The notes under the pieces are model-generated. The model did not search any database. It was not told the DNA's origin and was given only the letters and a program-made list of their open reading frames with translations. Positions 1-12,364 of a stretch of 64,000 nt of DNA are shown one piece after another. Within the stretch, counting starts at the first letter, position 1; each line of letters opens with the position of its first letter. The stretch comes from Aestuariibaculum suncheonense (GTDB taxonomy: Bacteria; Bacteroidota; Bacteroidia; Flavobacteriales; Flavobacteriaceae), in assembly GCF_014596935.1 (NCBI RefSeq), contig NZ_JACVXC010000001.1:1228217-1292216 (forward strand). The letters run 5' to 3'. A program made the translations under genes and the position numbers.

Positions 1-288
1 AATGCTTTAAGAGATTCATCGGCGGGTGCTATTATGGCCTCTGCTTTATTAGAATTGGGATATTATGTTGAAGGCGATTTGGCAGAGAAATATATTACGG
101 CAGCTAAAGTCATGATTAGTACATTAACATCTGAACATTATATAGCGCATGATAATAGTAACGGAGGGTTTCTTTTAAAACATGGCGTAGGGCATATTCC
201 TGAGAAAACAGAAATAGATGTTCCCCTTACTTATGGTGATTACTATCTGATAGAAGCTATGATGAGGTATAAACATCACAGGATTTAG
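1..288 (+). CDS. GH88 unsaturated glucuronyl hydrolase, C-terminal part
   Basis: Only the last 95 residues are in the window; the reading frame is open from base 1, so the gene starts to the left. The segment has the C-terminal pattern of GH88 enzymes: an RDSSAGAIMASALLELG stretch, then a GGFLLKHGVGHIPEKTEID stretch followed by VPLTYGDYYLIEAMMR. Family members remove the 4,5-unsaturated uronic acid left at the non-reducing end of oligosaccharides by polysaccharide lyases, usually in the periplasm. Its place just before the GH2 and SusC genes suggests it belongs to the same PUL and that the locus continues left. The related GH105 family is a less likely alternative. Confidence 0.85.
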   Translation, partial: NALRDSSAGAIMASALLELGYYVEGDLAEKYITAAKVMISTLTSEHYIAHDNSNGGFLLKHGVGHIPEKTEIDVPLTYGDYYLIEAMMRYKHHRI

Positions 289-358
289 AGGTTTGATGGC
301 AATAAGTTGATTCTGTGTTTTTTGCTGATATTGAGGCATAGGATGTAAATCGTCATTT

Positions 359-425
359 GGACATTTATTACCCTCTTTTTAGTCAGTTTATCCCCTTCTC
401 CTAAGTTTGAAATTTTTCAAATTTG
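359..425 (+). promoter_or_regulatory. Tandem 22-bp-phased activator site A and promoter, upstream of GH2
   Basis: After a GG dinucleotide, a 17-bp element (acatttattaccctctt, 361-377) is followed exactly 22 bp later by a related element (tcagtttatccccttct, 383-399). A -7-like box, caaatttg, lies at 418-425, starting 19 bp after the second element ends and about 70 bp before the GH2 start. The same arrangement occurs at 23489-23555, 27333-27399 and 30377-30443. A second possible -7 box, TAAGTTTG, is at 402-409. The role as an activator site is inferred. Confidence 0.65.
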
Positions 426-468
426 TGATGTTGTTAAAAGTGTCTTTTAGACATTTTATAAATTATAA

Positions 469-3603
<3,135 letters not shown>

Positions 3604-3757
3604 AGGAAAATTAGAGCTCCTGAAGCTCATTTAAAATAACTAAACTAAATAATTATGACATGAAAACTAAACCAAACCAAACCAAGATTTTTTTTGATAT
3701 CAAGTTTCTTAATAGAAGCAATGAATATTAAAACCATTTAAACAAAAACTAATTAAT

Positions 3758-6700
3758 ATGATAAAACTAATTAAAATGAGAAAAGTCTTTTTTTCTTGTC
3801 CTGAATTTGATTTTAAGTTCAAATTGGTCGTACTCTTCTTATGTGTGACTGCTTATCAAGTTCAAGCAAACGAAGGAAAAACGGTAGATTTCAAGAATGA
3901 AATCCAGAAACGAACCATAACAGGGGTTGTTAAAGATGCTACCGGAATGGTGTTGCCTGGAGCTAATGTTTTAGTGAAGGGAACTACAAAAGGGGTTATG
4001 ACAGATTTTGATGGAGAGTTTCAATTGGATATTGAAGATAGCGCCAAAATCTTAGTGGTTTCTTATGTGGGTTTCGAAACACAGGAAATAGTTATAGGAA
4101 GCAAATCGGTATTCACTATTGTACTTAATGAAAACAATGAGGCTTTAAAAGAAGTCGTTGTTGTTGGTTTTGGTACGCAAAAGAAAGCCAGTTTAGTAAG
4201 TTCAATTACTACAATATCACCTAAAGAGATTAAAGGGCCCACAAGTAACTTAACCACAATGATGGCGGGTCGTGTTTCAGGTATGATTGCGGTTCAAAGA
4301 AGTGGTGAACCGGGAGCTGATAACTCTGATTTCTTTATTCGAGGTTTAGGATCTTTCGGGTCAGGTAAGGTTAACCCGTTAATCTTAATTGATGGTATTG
4401 AGTCAAGCACGACAGATATGGCACGTTTACAGCCAGATGATATTGAAAGCTTTTCTGTATTAAAAGATGCTGCAGCTGCAGCAGTTTATGGTGCTCGTGG
4501 AGCGAACGGGGTCGTATTAATTACAACCAAAATGGGTAAAGCAGGAAAAACACAATTTCAGTTACGTAGTGAAACGAGAGTGTCTTCTAACACCAGAAAC
4601 TTTAATTTTGCCGATAATATTACCTATATGCAATTGGCTAATGAGGCTGCTTTAACCAGGGATCCTCAGGCATCATTGCCCTATACTCAAAATAAAATAT
4701 ACAGAACATCTATAGGAGATGATCCATATTTATACCCAAGTAATAACTGGGTAGATGAGTTAATTAAAGATTATACCATTAACCAAGGATTAAATTTTAG
4801 TGCGCAAGGTGGTGGTGAGAAGGCTAAATATTACATTTCAGGGACTTATAATGTTGATAATGGGGTGTTAGATGTAGATCCTATTAACAATTTCAACAAC
4901 AATATCAAATTACGAAACTATTCCGTTAGAAGTAACCTAGATGTAAATTTAACACCTACAACCAAAGGTATAGTTCGTGTTTACGGACAGTTTGATGATT
5001 ATAACGGACCTGTAGGAGGCGGCGCTCGTATTTTTAACTTAACCTTATGGTCTAATCCGGTTAAGTTTCCAAAGGTGTATCCTTCTAGTTATTTACCTTT
5101 TATAGATCATCCTTTATTTGGAGGTGCACAGGCTACAAATAATAGTGGTTCTGCCATATTAATAAACCCATATGCTGAAATGGTAAGAGGATACCAAACA
5201 AATAAAGCTTCTACTATTCAAGCACAGGTTGAAATTAAACAAGATTTGGCAGGAATCACCGAAGGTTTATCGGCCCGTGCCATGGGGTATGTGCGACGTT
5301 ATTCATATTATGAAGTTGCAAGACAGTATAATCCGTTCTTTTACCAAGGGTATATAAGTCCGTTTTCCGGAGAATTAGAACTGGATGTTTTAAATGATGG
5401 AGGACAAGGAAGTGTAGGGGTACCAGGAACCGAGTATTTGGATTATGCTGAAGGAAGGAAAGATTTAGATTCTCGAATTTATTTAGAAACGGCTATTAAC
5501 TATAGTCGCGTATTCAATGAGAAGCATGCCGTTTCCGGGATGTTGGTTAACTTATTATCAAGTTACGAAACGGGTAATGCCGGAAATGTACAAAACTCAT
5601 TACCAAACAGAAACCACAGTTTGTCAGGACGTTTTACTTACGGATATGACGATAGATACTTATTTGAATTTAACTTTGGGTACAATGGATCTGAGCGTTT
5701 TGCCAATGGAAGTCGTTACGGATACTTTCCGTCTTTAGGGTTTGCTTATCGCGTGTCTAAAGAAGATTACTGGGATGGATTAAGAGATGTGGTATCTGAT
5801 TTTAAATTACGTTTTACTTACGGTCTTGTGGGGAACGATGCTATTGGAAATGTTAATGACCGTTTCTTTTACTTATCAAATGTAAATTTAAATGATGGAA
5901 ATTATGGTGCTGTTTTTGGAGAGCAATATGGATATTACAGACCAGGGGTGTTTACCTCTCGTTATTCAAATCCTAATATTGGCTGGGAAAAGTCAAAGCA
6001 AACTAACGTAGGTTTCGATTTAGAATTATTTAATTCCTTAAACCTTATCGTTGATGTATTTAAGCAGAATCGTACTAACATTCTTCAGGAAAGATCCAAT
6101 ATTGGAGCTACCTTAGGTTTAACAGCTACACCTGCTACTAATTTTGGAGAAATGGAAAGTAAGGGTTTGGATGCTTCTTTAACTTACGACAAATCGTTTA
6201 ATCAAGACTGGTATACACAGTTACGAGGTAATTTTACATTTGCTACCAATGAAATTCTAGTGTATGATGAAGTGTCTTATCCAGATGACCTAGCTTATCG
6301 TTCAAGAATAGGAAATAATGCAAATCAAGTTTATGGCTATATTGCCGAGCGTTTGTTTATTGATGATAAAGAGGTAGCAAACTCACCAACACAATTTGGT
6401 GAAGTTAGAGGAGGAGACATTAAGTATCGTGATGTTAATGGTGATGGAGTTATAACTTCTAACGATATGGTTCCAATTGGATATCCAACAACTCCAGAAA
6501 TTGTTTATGGTTTTGGCGGTACATTAGGCTATAAGAATTTTGATTTCAGTATCTTTTTCCAAGGGGTAGCGAGAACATCTTTATTTATTAACCCACAGAA
6601 TATTTCACCATTCGTTATCAATGGAAGTGCCCAAAACGGCTTGTTAAAGGTAATAGCCGATGATCACTGGTCTGAAGCAAATAGAGATTCCTATGCTTTC

Positions 6701-6982
6701 TGGCCAAGGTTAAGTGATGAGTTCATTGAAAATAATAACCAAACTTCTACCTGGTGGATGCGTGACGGATCATTTTTAAGATTAAAAACTATTGAAGCAG
6801 GATATAATTTCCCGGAGAAATTTGTGTCTAAAATAGGCATGCAATCGGCAAGACTTTACTTCAGTGGTAATAACCTTGCGGTTTGGAGTAAGTTTAGATT
6901 ATGGGATCCTGAAATGGGGGGTAATGGTTTAGGTTACCCTATCCAATCGGTGTATAACTTAGGTTTAAAAGTAGATTTTTAA
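3758..6982 (+). CDS. SusC-like TonB-dependent outer-membrane transporter (PUL 1)
   Basis: The protein has 1074 residues. A signal peptide (hydrophobic core LVVLFLCVTAYQVQA) is followed by a carboxypeptidase-regulatory-like domain at about 54-135 (TITGVVKDATGMVLPGANV, then VSYVGFETQEI). The plug has the SusC-family pattern FFIRGLGSFGSG, LILIDGIES and AAAAVYGARGANGVVLITTK, and the rest is a beta-barrel ending in the hydrophobic GLKVDF. Such proteins import oligosaccharides across the outer membrane using TonB energy, with the partner SusD as lid. The SusD gene begins 10 bp downstream. An ATG at 3776 (MRKVFF) is an alternative start. There is no STN domain, so control by an anti-sigma factor is not indicated. 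Confidence 0.96.
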   Translation: MIKLIKMRKVFFSCPEFDFKFKLVVLFLCVTAYQVQANEGKTVDFKNEIQKRTITGVVKDATGMVLPGANVLVKGTTKGVMTDFDGEFQLDIEDSAKILVVSYVGFETQEIVIGSKSVFTIVLNENNEALKEVVVVGFGTQKKASLVSSITTISPKEIKGPTSNLTTMMAGRVSGMIAVQRSGEPGADNSDFFIRGLGSFGSGKVNPLILIDGIESSTTDMARLQPDDIESFSVLKDAAAAAVYGARGANGVVLITTKMGKAGKTQFQLRSETRVSSNTRNFNFADNITYMQLANEAALTRDPQASLPYTQNKIYRTSIGDDPYLYPSNNWVDELIKDYTINQGLNFSAQGGGEKAKYYISGTYNVDNGVLDVDPINNFNNNIKLRNYSVRSNLDVNLTPTTKGIVRVYGQFDDYNGPVGGGARIFNLTLWSNPVKFPKVYPSSYLPFIDHPLFGGAQATNNSGSAILINPYAEMVRGYQTNKASTIQAQVEIKQDLAGITEGLSARAMGYVRRYSYYEVARQYNPFFYQGYISPFSGELELDVLNDGGQGSVGVPGTEYLDYAEGRKDLDSRIYLETAINYSRVFNEKHAVSGMLVNLLSSYETGNAGNVQNSLPNRNHSLSGRFTYGYDDRYLFEFNFGYNGSERFANGSRYGYFPSLGFAYRVSKEDYWDGLRDVVSDFKLRFTYGLVGNDAIGNVNDRFFYLSNVNLNDGNYGAVFGEQYGYYRPGVFTSRYSNPNIGWEKSKQTNVGFDLELFNSLNLIVDVFKQNRTNILQERSNIGATLGLTATPATNFGEMESKGLDASLTYDKSFNQDWYTQLRGNFTFATNEILVYDEVSYPDDLAYRSRIGNNANQVYGYIAERLFIDDKEVANSPTQFGEVRGGDIKYRDVNGDGVITSNDMVPIGYPTTPEIVYGFGGTLGYKNFDFSIFFQGVARTSLFINPQNISPFVINGSAQNGLLKVIADDHWSEANRDSYAFWPRLSDEFIENNNQTSTWWMRDGSFLRLKTIEAGYNFPEKFVSKIGMQSARLYFSGNNLAVWSKFRLWDPEMGGNGLGYPIQSVYNLGLKVDF

Positions 6983-6992
6983 AAATAAAGGT

Positions 6993-8966
6993 ATGAGAAC
7001 TATAAAGAAAAATATAATAAAACAAGGGACACAAAAGCTATACAAGGCTTTAGGGTTGTCTGCCATGGTTTTGTGCCTAATTGGTTTAGAATCATGTGAA
7101 GAATCGTTTCTGGATGTAGTTCCAGATAACGTGGTAACAATAGATCAAGCATTTAAGTTGAGAAATGAGGCAGAGAAATATTTATTTACTTGCTATTCAT
7201 ATCTGCCTAAAAACGGGGATGCCATTTATAATATTGGATTTTTAGCAGGAAACGAAACCTGGATAGCACCTAATGATGCGGCTTTAAATAGTTATGCCTT
7301 TGATGTGGCTCGAGGCTTACAACGTGTTTCTGCTCCTTATATGGATGCATGGGAGGGGCGTTATCAAGCAGCTGGACCTAGTGATCTATATCCATTATTC
7401 GATGGGATCAGACATTGTAATGTGTTTATTGAAAACATGGAAGATAGGAGTAATGTTCCGGATATGGGAGAGGCAGAACGTTTAAGATGGATTGCTGAAG
7501 GTAAATTTTTAAAGGCCTACTATCATTATTATTTAATGAGAATGTACGGGCCAATTCCTATTATCCGTAATGTTATTCCTGTGGACGCGCCAGAAAGCGA
7601 AATTCAGGTAGCAAGAGAGCCTATTGATGAAAGTGTTGATTATCTGGTAACTTTACTTGACGAAGCTGCTGCAGGTCTTCCTCCTCAAATTGTTGATACA
7701 CAAAATGAATTAGGTCGTGTTACAAGACAGGTCGCCTTAGGTATAAAAGGAGAACTTTTATTGATGGCTGCAAGTCCATTATTTAATGGAAATACAGATA
7801 TGGCAGGGTATACAAATAATGATGGTACACCATTATTTAATACAACTTACGACCCTACGAAATGGCAAAGGGCTGCAACTGCGATTAAAGATGCAATTGA
7901 TGTTGCTGAAGCTAACGGCCATAAAATTTATTATAAAAACGATTTTACTTTTGATATTTCCGAGACGTCAAAAACTAAAGTTCAAATTAGACAAGCTTTA
8001 TGTGAGCCGTTCAATGAAGAGGTTATCTGGTCTAACACCAATAGCCGTACCTATTGGTTACAGCGTATCTGTATGATGCCGTTATCAAATGTAGTACCTG
8101 CAAGGGAGGCGAGAATGATTTTCTCACCAACCATAGGATCTGCCTCTAAATTCTATACTAAAAATGGTGTGCCAATTGAAGAAGATAAAACATTGGATTT
8201 TTCTGATATTACAAAATTAAGAGAAGCAGGAGCGGAAGATGCACTTAATATTTATCAAGGTTACAGAACATCAATCTTAAATTTTGACAGGGAGCCACGT
8301 TTTTATGCTGATTTAGGATTTGACGGCGCTATTTTCTACAAGCAGGATAGTAATGCCGATGAAACTAAATTTCACATAGAATCTAAATTCCAGGATTATG
8401 CAGGTAGTTTTGATGCTTTCGATTTTAATATTTCAGGGTACTTTATCAAGAAAGTAGTTAACTGGGAGTATAACTTTAATAGCGATGGTGGCGGATCATA
8501 TAAAGAGTATGCCTGGCCTGAAATGAGGTTAGCAGACTTATATTTACAATATGCAGAGGCATTAAACGAGGTATCAGGTCCAACAGCAGAAGTTCTTGAG
8601 TATGTTGATGCTATCCGTGCACGTGCCGGATTAGAAGGTGTAGCAACCTCTTGGCAAAATTATTCTGTTAGCCCAAGCAAGTATACAACTAAAGAAGGTA
8701 TGCGTGAAATTATTCATAGAGAACGTACAATCGAAATGGCTTACGAGGGTAAGAACTTCTGGGATATCAGACGATGGAAAAAGGCAACCAGAGAATATAA
8801 TGCGCCTGTAAAAGGATGGAACGTTTTTGGAACAAGCGAAAGTTCTTATTACCAAGTGTTGACTTTATACCAACAACGTTTTGTGTCGCCAAGAGATTAC
8901 TTCTGGCCAATTAATGAAAATACGCTAATTCAAAACCCTAATCTGGTTCAAAGTCCAGGTTGGTAA
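6993..8966 (+). CDS. SusD/RagB-family glycan-binding surface lipoprotein (PUL 1)
   Basis: The protein has 657 residues. It has a lipoprotein signal with Cys in GLESCEES, followed by the typical SusD start FLDVVPDNVVTIDQAF. The helical TPR-like part includes LFDGIRHCNVFIENM and AEGKFLKAYYHYYLMRMYGP. The C-terminal signatures are LADLYLQYAEALNEV, IHRERTIEMAYEGKNFWDIRRWK and the terminal NPNLVQSPGW. It caps the SusC barrel and binds the incoming glycan at the cell surface. It lies 10 bp after the SusC gene and 13 bp before the next lipoprotein gene, so one transcript is likely. It is slightly longer than most SusD proteins. Confidence 0.96.
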   Translation: MRTIKKNIIKQGTQKLYKALGLSAMVLCLIGLESCEESFLDVVPDNVVTIDQAFKLRNEAEKYLFTCYSYLPKNGDAIYNIGFLAGNETWIAPNDAALNSYAFDVARGLQRVSAPYMDAWEGRYQAAGPSDLYPLFDGIRHCNVFIENMEDRSNVPDMGEAERLRWIAEGKFLKAYYHYYLMRMYGPIPIIRNVIPVDAPESEIQVAREPIDESVDYLVTLLDEAAAGLPPQIVDTQNELGRVTRQVALGIKGELLLMAASPLFNGNTDMAGYTNNDGTPLFNTTYDPTKWQRAATAIKDAIDVAEANGHKIYYKNDFTFDISETSKTKVQIRQALCEPFNEEVIWSNTNSRTYWLQRICMMPLSNVVPAREARMIFSPTIGSASKFYTKNGVPIEEDKTLDFSDITKLREAGAEDALNIYQGYRTSILNFDREPRFYADLGFDGAIFYKQDSNADETKFHIESKFQDYAGSFDAFDFNISGYFIKKVVNWEYNFNSDGGGSYKEYAWPEMRLADLYLQYAEALNEVSGPTAEVLEYVDAIRARAGLEGVATSWQNYSVSPSKYTTKEGMREIIHRERTIEMAYEGKNFWDIRRWKKATREYNAPVKGWNVFGTSESSYYQVLTLYQQRFVSPRDYFWPINENTLIQNPNLVQSPGW

Positions 8967-8979
8967 AAACATAACCATT

Positions 8980-10197
8980 ATGAAACAAAATTTTATAAAA
9001 TTCTCTTGGATCTTGATGTTGGCTGTAATTGTTGTTTTATCTGCATGTTCAGAGGAGCAAGGCCCATCACCATTAGAAAATAATACAACACCTCCGGGGA
9101 TTGTGGAGAATGTTGTTGTTGAGAATTTACCGGGAAAGGTAAAATTAGAATATACACTACCAAGCGATAAAGATTTATTGTATGTTGTAGCACGCTATAC
9201 ATTAGAAAATGGAACGCCAATGGAAGTAAAGGCTTCATATTACCAAAATTCAATGGTTTTAGAAGGATTTACAGGGCTTTCTGAAGAAGAAGTTGAGATT
9301 TATGCCGTAAACAGAAGTGAAACCGAGTCTGCCCCAGTGACTGTAACTGTTGCTCCGCTAGAAGCTCCAATTTTTGACATTTTCAGATCACTTGAAACTA
9401 ATGCCGATTTTGGAGGGGTTCGCATTAATGCCTTAAATCCAACAGAAGAAGATATTGCCGTATTGGTGATGCAAAAAAATGTTCAAGGAGACTGGGAACC
9501 TTTAGCAACAAGTATTTATACATCGGTTGATACCATTTCAAGAAGCATTAGAGGTTACGATCCAGTACCTCAGGATTTTGCTTTTGTAGTTAGAGACAGA
9601 TGGTTAAATACAACAGACACCTTATTTACTGAAATTACTCCAATTTTCGAGATGCTAATGCCCAGAGAGGAGATGCTCCCTGTTACCCTACCAAACGATG
9701 CTGAGTTAATTGCATCCCATACCGAGGTAAGAGATTTATTTAATGGCGGAACTTTAGAATGGTTTGATAGTTATTTTACAAGTAGAACGATAGATGTAGG
9801 GAATCATTTAGTAACTTTTGATATTGGAAAACAAACCAAATTAAGTCGTTTACATATCTGGAATTTCTCCGAACCTATTGGAGGACAGAGATTGTACTAC
9901 TATTTGGGAGCCATGAGAAAATTCAGAATTTGGGGGGCTAACGAGTTAAATGACGGTAATTTAGAAGATGGTACATGGACTTTAATGGGAGAATATGAAA
10001 TTACTAAGCCTTCTGGTTTGCCTTATGGTCAAGAGGATAATAATGACCTGATAGCAGCGCAAGACGGTGCTGATTATGAAATAGACATAGAAAAACCTGC
10101 AGTACGTTTCCTTCGTATAGAATGTCAGCTAAACTGGGCAGGTGGTCAGTATATGGCAGTTTCAGAAGTTCAGGTATATGGTAACCCAAACCTTTAA
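8980..10197 (+). CDS. PUL surface lipoprotein, DUF4959/DUF5126/DUF5000 type
   Basis: The protein has 405 residues with a lipoprotein signal (Cys in VVLSACSEE). The N-terminal part (PPGIVENVVVENLPGKVKL, DLLYVVARY) looks like the DUF4959 Ig-like domain. The middle (FGGVRINALNPTEEDIAV) fits DUF5126. The C-terminal discoidin-like part (SHTEVRDLFNGG, LSRLHIWNF, RFLRIECQLNW, VSEVQVYG) fits DUF5000. Proteins of this build follow SusD in many PULs and are thought to be surface glycan-binding proteins; no catalytic residues are evident. It is 13 bp after SusD and 9 bp before the next lipoprotein gene. The domain names are recalled from family patterns and were not searched. Confidence 0.8.
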   Translation: MKQNFIKFSWILMLAVIVVLSACSEEQGPSPLENNTTPPGIVENVVVENLPGKVKLEYTLPSDKDLLYVVARYTLENGTPMEVKASYYQNSMVLEGFTGLSEEEVEIYAVNRSETESAPVTVTVAPLEAPIFDIFRSLETNADFGGVRINALNPTEEDIAVLVMQKNVQGDWEPLATSIYTSVDTISRSIRGYDPVPQDFAFVVRDRWLNTTDTLFTEITPIFEMLMPREEMLPVTLPNDAELIASHTEVRDLFNGGTLEWFDSYFTSRTIDVGNHLVTFDIGKQTKLSRLHIWNFSEPIGGQRLYYYLGAMRKFRIWGANELNDGNLEDGTWTLMGEYEITKPSGLPYGQEDNNDLIAAQDGADYEIDIEKPAVRFLRIECQLNWAGGQYMAVSEVQVYGNPNL

Positions 10198-10206
10198 TTT
10201 AATAAG

Positions 10207-11415
10207 ATGAAGACAATGAAAAAATTAAAGCATATCATCATAGCAATATTTGCTATAAGTATCGTTCTGGGTATCTATTCATGCACAGACGATACCGAGT
10301 ACCTTAAATTTACCCAAGGCGGTGAGATTTCATATACGGGAGCTATAGATTCTTTACAAATTTATCCTGGTCAAAACCGCGTTAAGGTGGAAGGACTAAT
10401 TATTGGTGACCCTAAAGTAAGCGAAGTGCGAGTATACTGGAATAATAACAGAGATTCAATATCAGTTCCGATAAATAGAACTCAAGGAGTTGATGAAGTT
10501 TCTATAATTATTGATGGTCTAGAAGAAAACGTCTATAATTTTGTTGTAAGAACCTTTGATGATGAAGGGAATAGTTCGATAGCTGTTTCTCAAACAGCTG
10601 AGGTTTATGGAGACCGTTATATAGCGTCATTATTTAACAGACCTTTAGAAAGAAATGTGCTCGTAGGAAGCGAATTGGTTATAGGATTGGCAGAAATGGA
10701 TTTAAGTTCTGGAGTATTAGGGTCAGAATTTGAATATACATCCACATCCGGTGAGACAAAAACCATCTATGTAGATATTGCTGAAGAAAGTCTAACCATC
10801 TCAGATTTTGAAGGGGGCTCAACTTACCGTTACAGAACGGCTTTTATTCCAGATGACGCATCTATAGATAACTTTTTCACAGCTTACGATGAAGTAACTC
10901 CTATACCAACACCCGTTTTAGGGAATGCATCTGTACCATTTATTGCAGAAGCAACAGATGGTGGTCGTTGGGGAACCTTAGCAGGTCCTTGGATAACTAA
11001 TGCCGCGGCTAAAAATCACGGTAGCTATGGTGGCTGGGATGAATGGAATGGGAATATATTTAACTTGGAGTCAGGATGGGGCTCACCATGGATTACCAAT
11101 GGTAAAATTCATCAAGTAGTACACGCTGAAGCTGCAAGTTATATGTTAAGAGTACAGGTATTAAGTACTAATCACGATTCTAATCCTGATGGTGCGTATT
11201 TTGTTATTGCAAAAGGAAATACAGGATTGCCAAATGTTGAAGATGTAACTACAGCTCCTGAAGTAATAGGTTATAAAAGAATAGGTGCAGCCGGATCTTA
11301 CACGGTTTCATTTACAGTTGACGAAGCTACAGATATTTCTGTAGGTGAGATTACAACTCAAAATGGGGACTTTTTCTGTAACATCACTTCTTGGGAAATA
11401 CAGGTAGCTAATTAA
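10207..11415 (+). CDS. PUL surface lipoprotein with DUF4998-type N-terminus
   Basis: The protein has 402 residues with a lipoprotein signal (Cys in GIYSCTDD). The N-terminal 200 residues form two Ig-like repeats (GQNRVKVEGLIIGDPKVSEVRVYWNN; GLEENVYNFVVRTFDDEGN) of the DUF4998 kind. The C-terminal part, from about residue 240, is rich in Trp and Gly (GGRWGTLAGPW, SYGGWDEWNG, GWGSPWITNG). It looks like a jelly-roll carbohydrate-binding domain, perhaps DUF5013-like. It is likely a surface glycan-binding protein helping SusC/SusD. It is the last gene before the hairpin at 11441-11480. Confidence 0.75.
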   Translation: MKTMKKLKHIIIAIFAISIVLGIYSCTDDTEYLKFTQGGEISYTGAIDSLQIYPGQNRVKVEGLIIGDPKVSEVRVYWNNNRDSISVPINRTQGVDEVSIIIDGLEENVYNFVVRTFDDEGNSSIAVSQTAEVYGDRYIASLFNRPLERNVLVGSELVIGLAEMDLSSGVLGSEFEYTSTSGETKTIYVDIAEESLTISDFEGGSTYRYRTAFIPDDASIDNFFTAYDEVTPIPTPVLGNASVPFIAEATDGGRWGTLAGPWITNAAAKNHGSYGGWDEWNGNIFNLESGWGSPWITNGKIHQVVHAEAASYMLRVQVLSTNHDSNPDGAYFVIAKGNTGLPNVEDVTTAPEVIGYKRIGAAGSYTVSFTVDEATDISVGEITTQNGDFFCNITSWEIQVAN

Positions 11416-11440
11416 ATTAATGTTGTTTATATTTTAGTTT

Positions 11441-11480
11441 AAAGAGAAGAGGGTGATTTTTTTGTCTTCTTCTCTTTTTT
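11441..11480 (+). terminator. Rho-independent terminator inside the PUL 1 operon
   Basis: The 10-bp arms aaagagaaga (11441-11450) and tcttctcttt (11468-11477) pair perfectly and are followed by a T run. The hairpin lies between the second surface lipoprotein gene and the GH16 gene, which are 81 bp apart. It would end or reduce transcription after the SusC/SusD/lipoprotein block. Confidence 0.75.
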
Positions 11481-11496
11481 ATTAAAAACAAAGAAT

Positions 11497-12363
11497 ATGT
11501 TTTCAGTAAAGTTTCTTTTTATCGTCTTTTCATTGTTGACCATTGTTTCCAATGGGACACAAACATTTTCTATATCACCTATTAAATTCAATCAAACGAA
11601 CATAAAATTTACAGATACAATCAAACCTATTGTTTTTCTGGATTCAACAAGTTTTAACAACAAAAAGGTATTTGAAAAGCACTGGAATATGTTGTACCCA
11701 TGGGGGGCAGATCATAATGGTACAGCACGGATGTTTCCCGAAAACATAACACTTAAAAAAGGAGGAATTCTACAGATTAACGCAGTATGGAATCAGGGTA
11801 AAGATGAAGGTAAAAGCAAATCTGATCCGCATTTACCAATTGCTTTTCATTCCGGAGCAGTTCATTTAAAAAAGCATATTACTGTTACCGAGAAATTGGC
11901 TTATTGGGAAATTAGTGGTGATTTTCAGGCGCCTACCCATTTTGGTGCTTGGCCAGCGTTCTGGATTACCGGAGCTGAAACCTGGCCACCAGAAATCGAC
12001 ATGCTGGAGTTCAAAGGAAGTTCTACTTGCTGGCAAAATACAGTTACCGGAAAAGATTGGAGAAATACCATCTGGACAACGGAAAAAACAGTAATAGATG
12101 ATGCTCCTAGTACTTGGCATCATTACAAGGTTACTTTAGAGTATTTGGATGAAGTGAATACTCGAGTAAAGATGTATATAGACGGAAGTTTAAAATCCGA
12201 AGAAATAAAGGACTATAGCCATAAGCCATTCTGGTTAATAATCAATTTACAAATGGAAGGTGCTAGTGGGCAAACTAAAGAATCAGCAACAGTAAAAAGA
12301 AAGTCAACGCGCTTTAGAGCAAAGAATATTTATGTTGCAGCTACACCTGATAAATCTAATTAA
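11497..12363 (+). CDS. GH16 endo-beta-glycanase, secreted
   Basis: The protein has 288 residues with a Sec signal peptide and no lipobox. The GH16 active-site motif is present as EIDMLEF: nucleophile Glu166, assisting Asp168 and acid/base Glu171. Other GH16 features are YWEISGDFQAPTHFGAWPAFWITG before the motif and TWHHYKVTLEY plus YIDGSLKSEE after it. Family members cut beta-1,3- or beta-1,4-linked glucans or galactans from within the chain. Next to GH43, GH27 and GH2 genes, a galactan backbone is a reasonable guess, but laminarin or another glucan is possible. The following gene starts 1 bp after its stop codon, so the two are translationally coupled. Confidence 0.88.
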   Translation: MFSVKFLFIVFSLLTIVSNGTQTFSISPIKFNQTNIKFTDTIKPIVFLDSTSFNNKKVFEKHWNMLYPWGADHNGTARMFPENITLKKGGILQINAVWNQGKDEGKSKSDPHLPIAFHSGAVHLKKHITVTEKLAYWEISGDFQAPTHFGAWPAFWITGAETWPPEIDMLEFKGSSTCWQNTVTGKDWRNTIWTTEKTVIDDAPSTWHHYKVTLEYLDEVNTRVKMYIDGSLKSEEIKDYSHKPFWLIINLQMEGASGQTKESATVKRKSTRFRAKNIYVAATPDKSN

Positions 12364-12364
12364 A

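Noticed and set aside
3669-3684. Short aaacc tandem repeat upstream of PUL 1 SusC
   Set aside because: Only about three copies, with no pairing or spacing that suggests regulation; probably simple-sequence leader DNA.
3604-3757. Search for a shared operator or strong terminator before PUL 1 SusC
   Set aside because: No 22-bp-phased repeat was found, and the gagct/agctc hairpin near 3613 is short and has no T run, so SusC is best viewed as co-transcribed with GH2.
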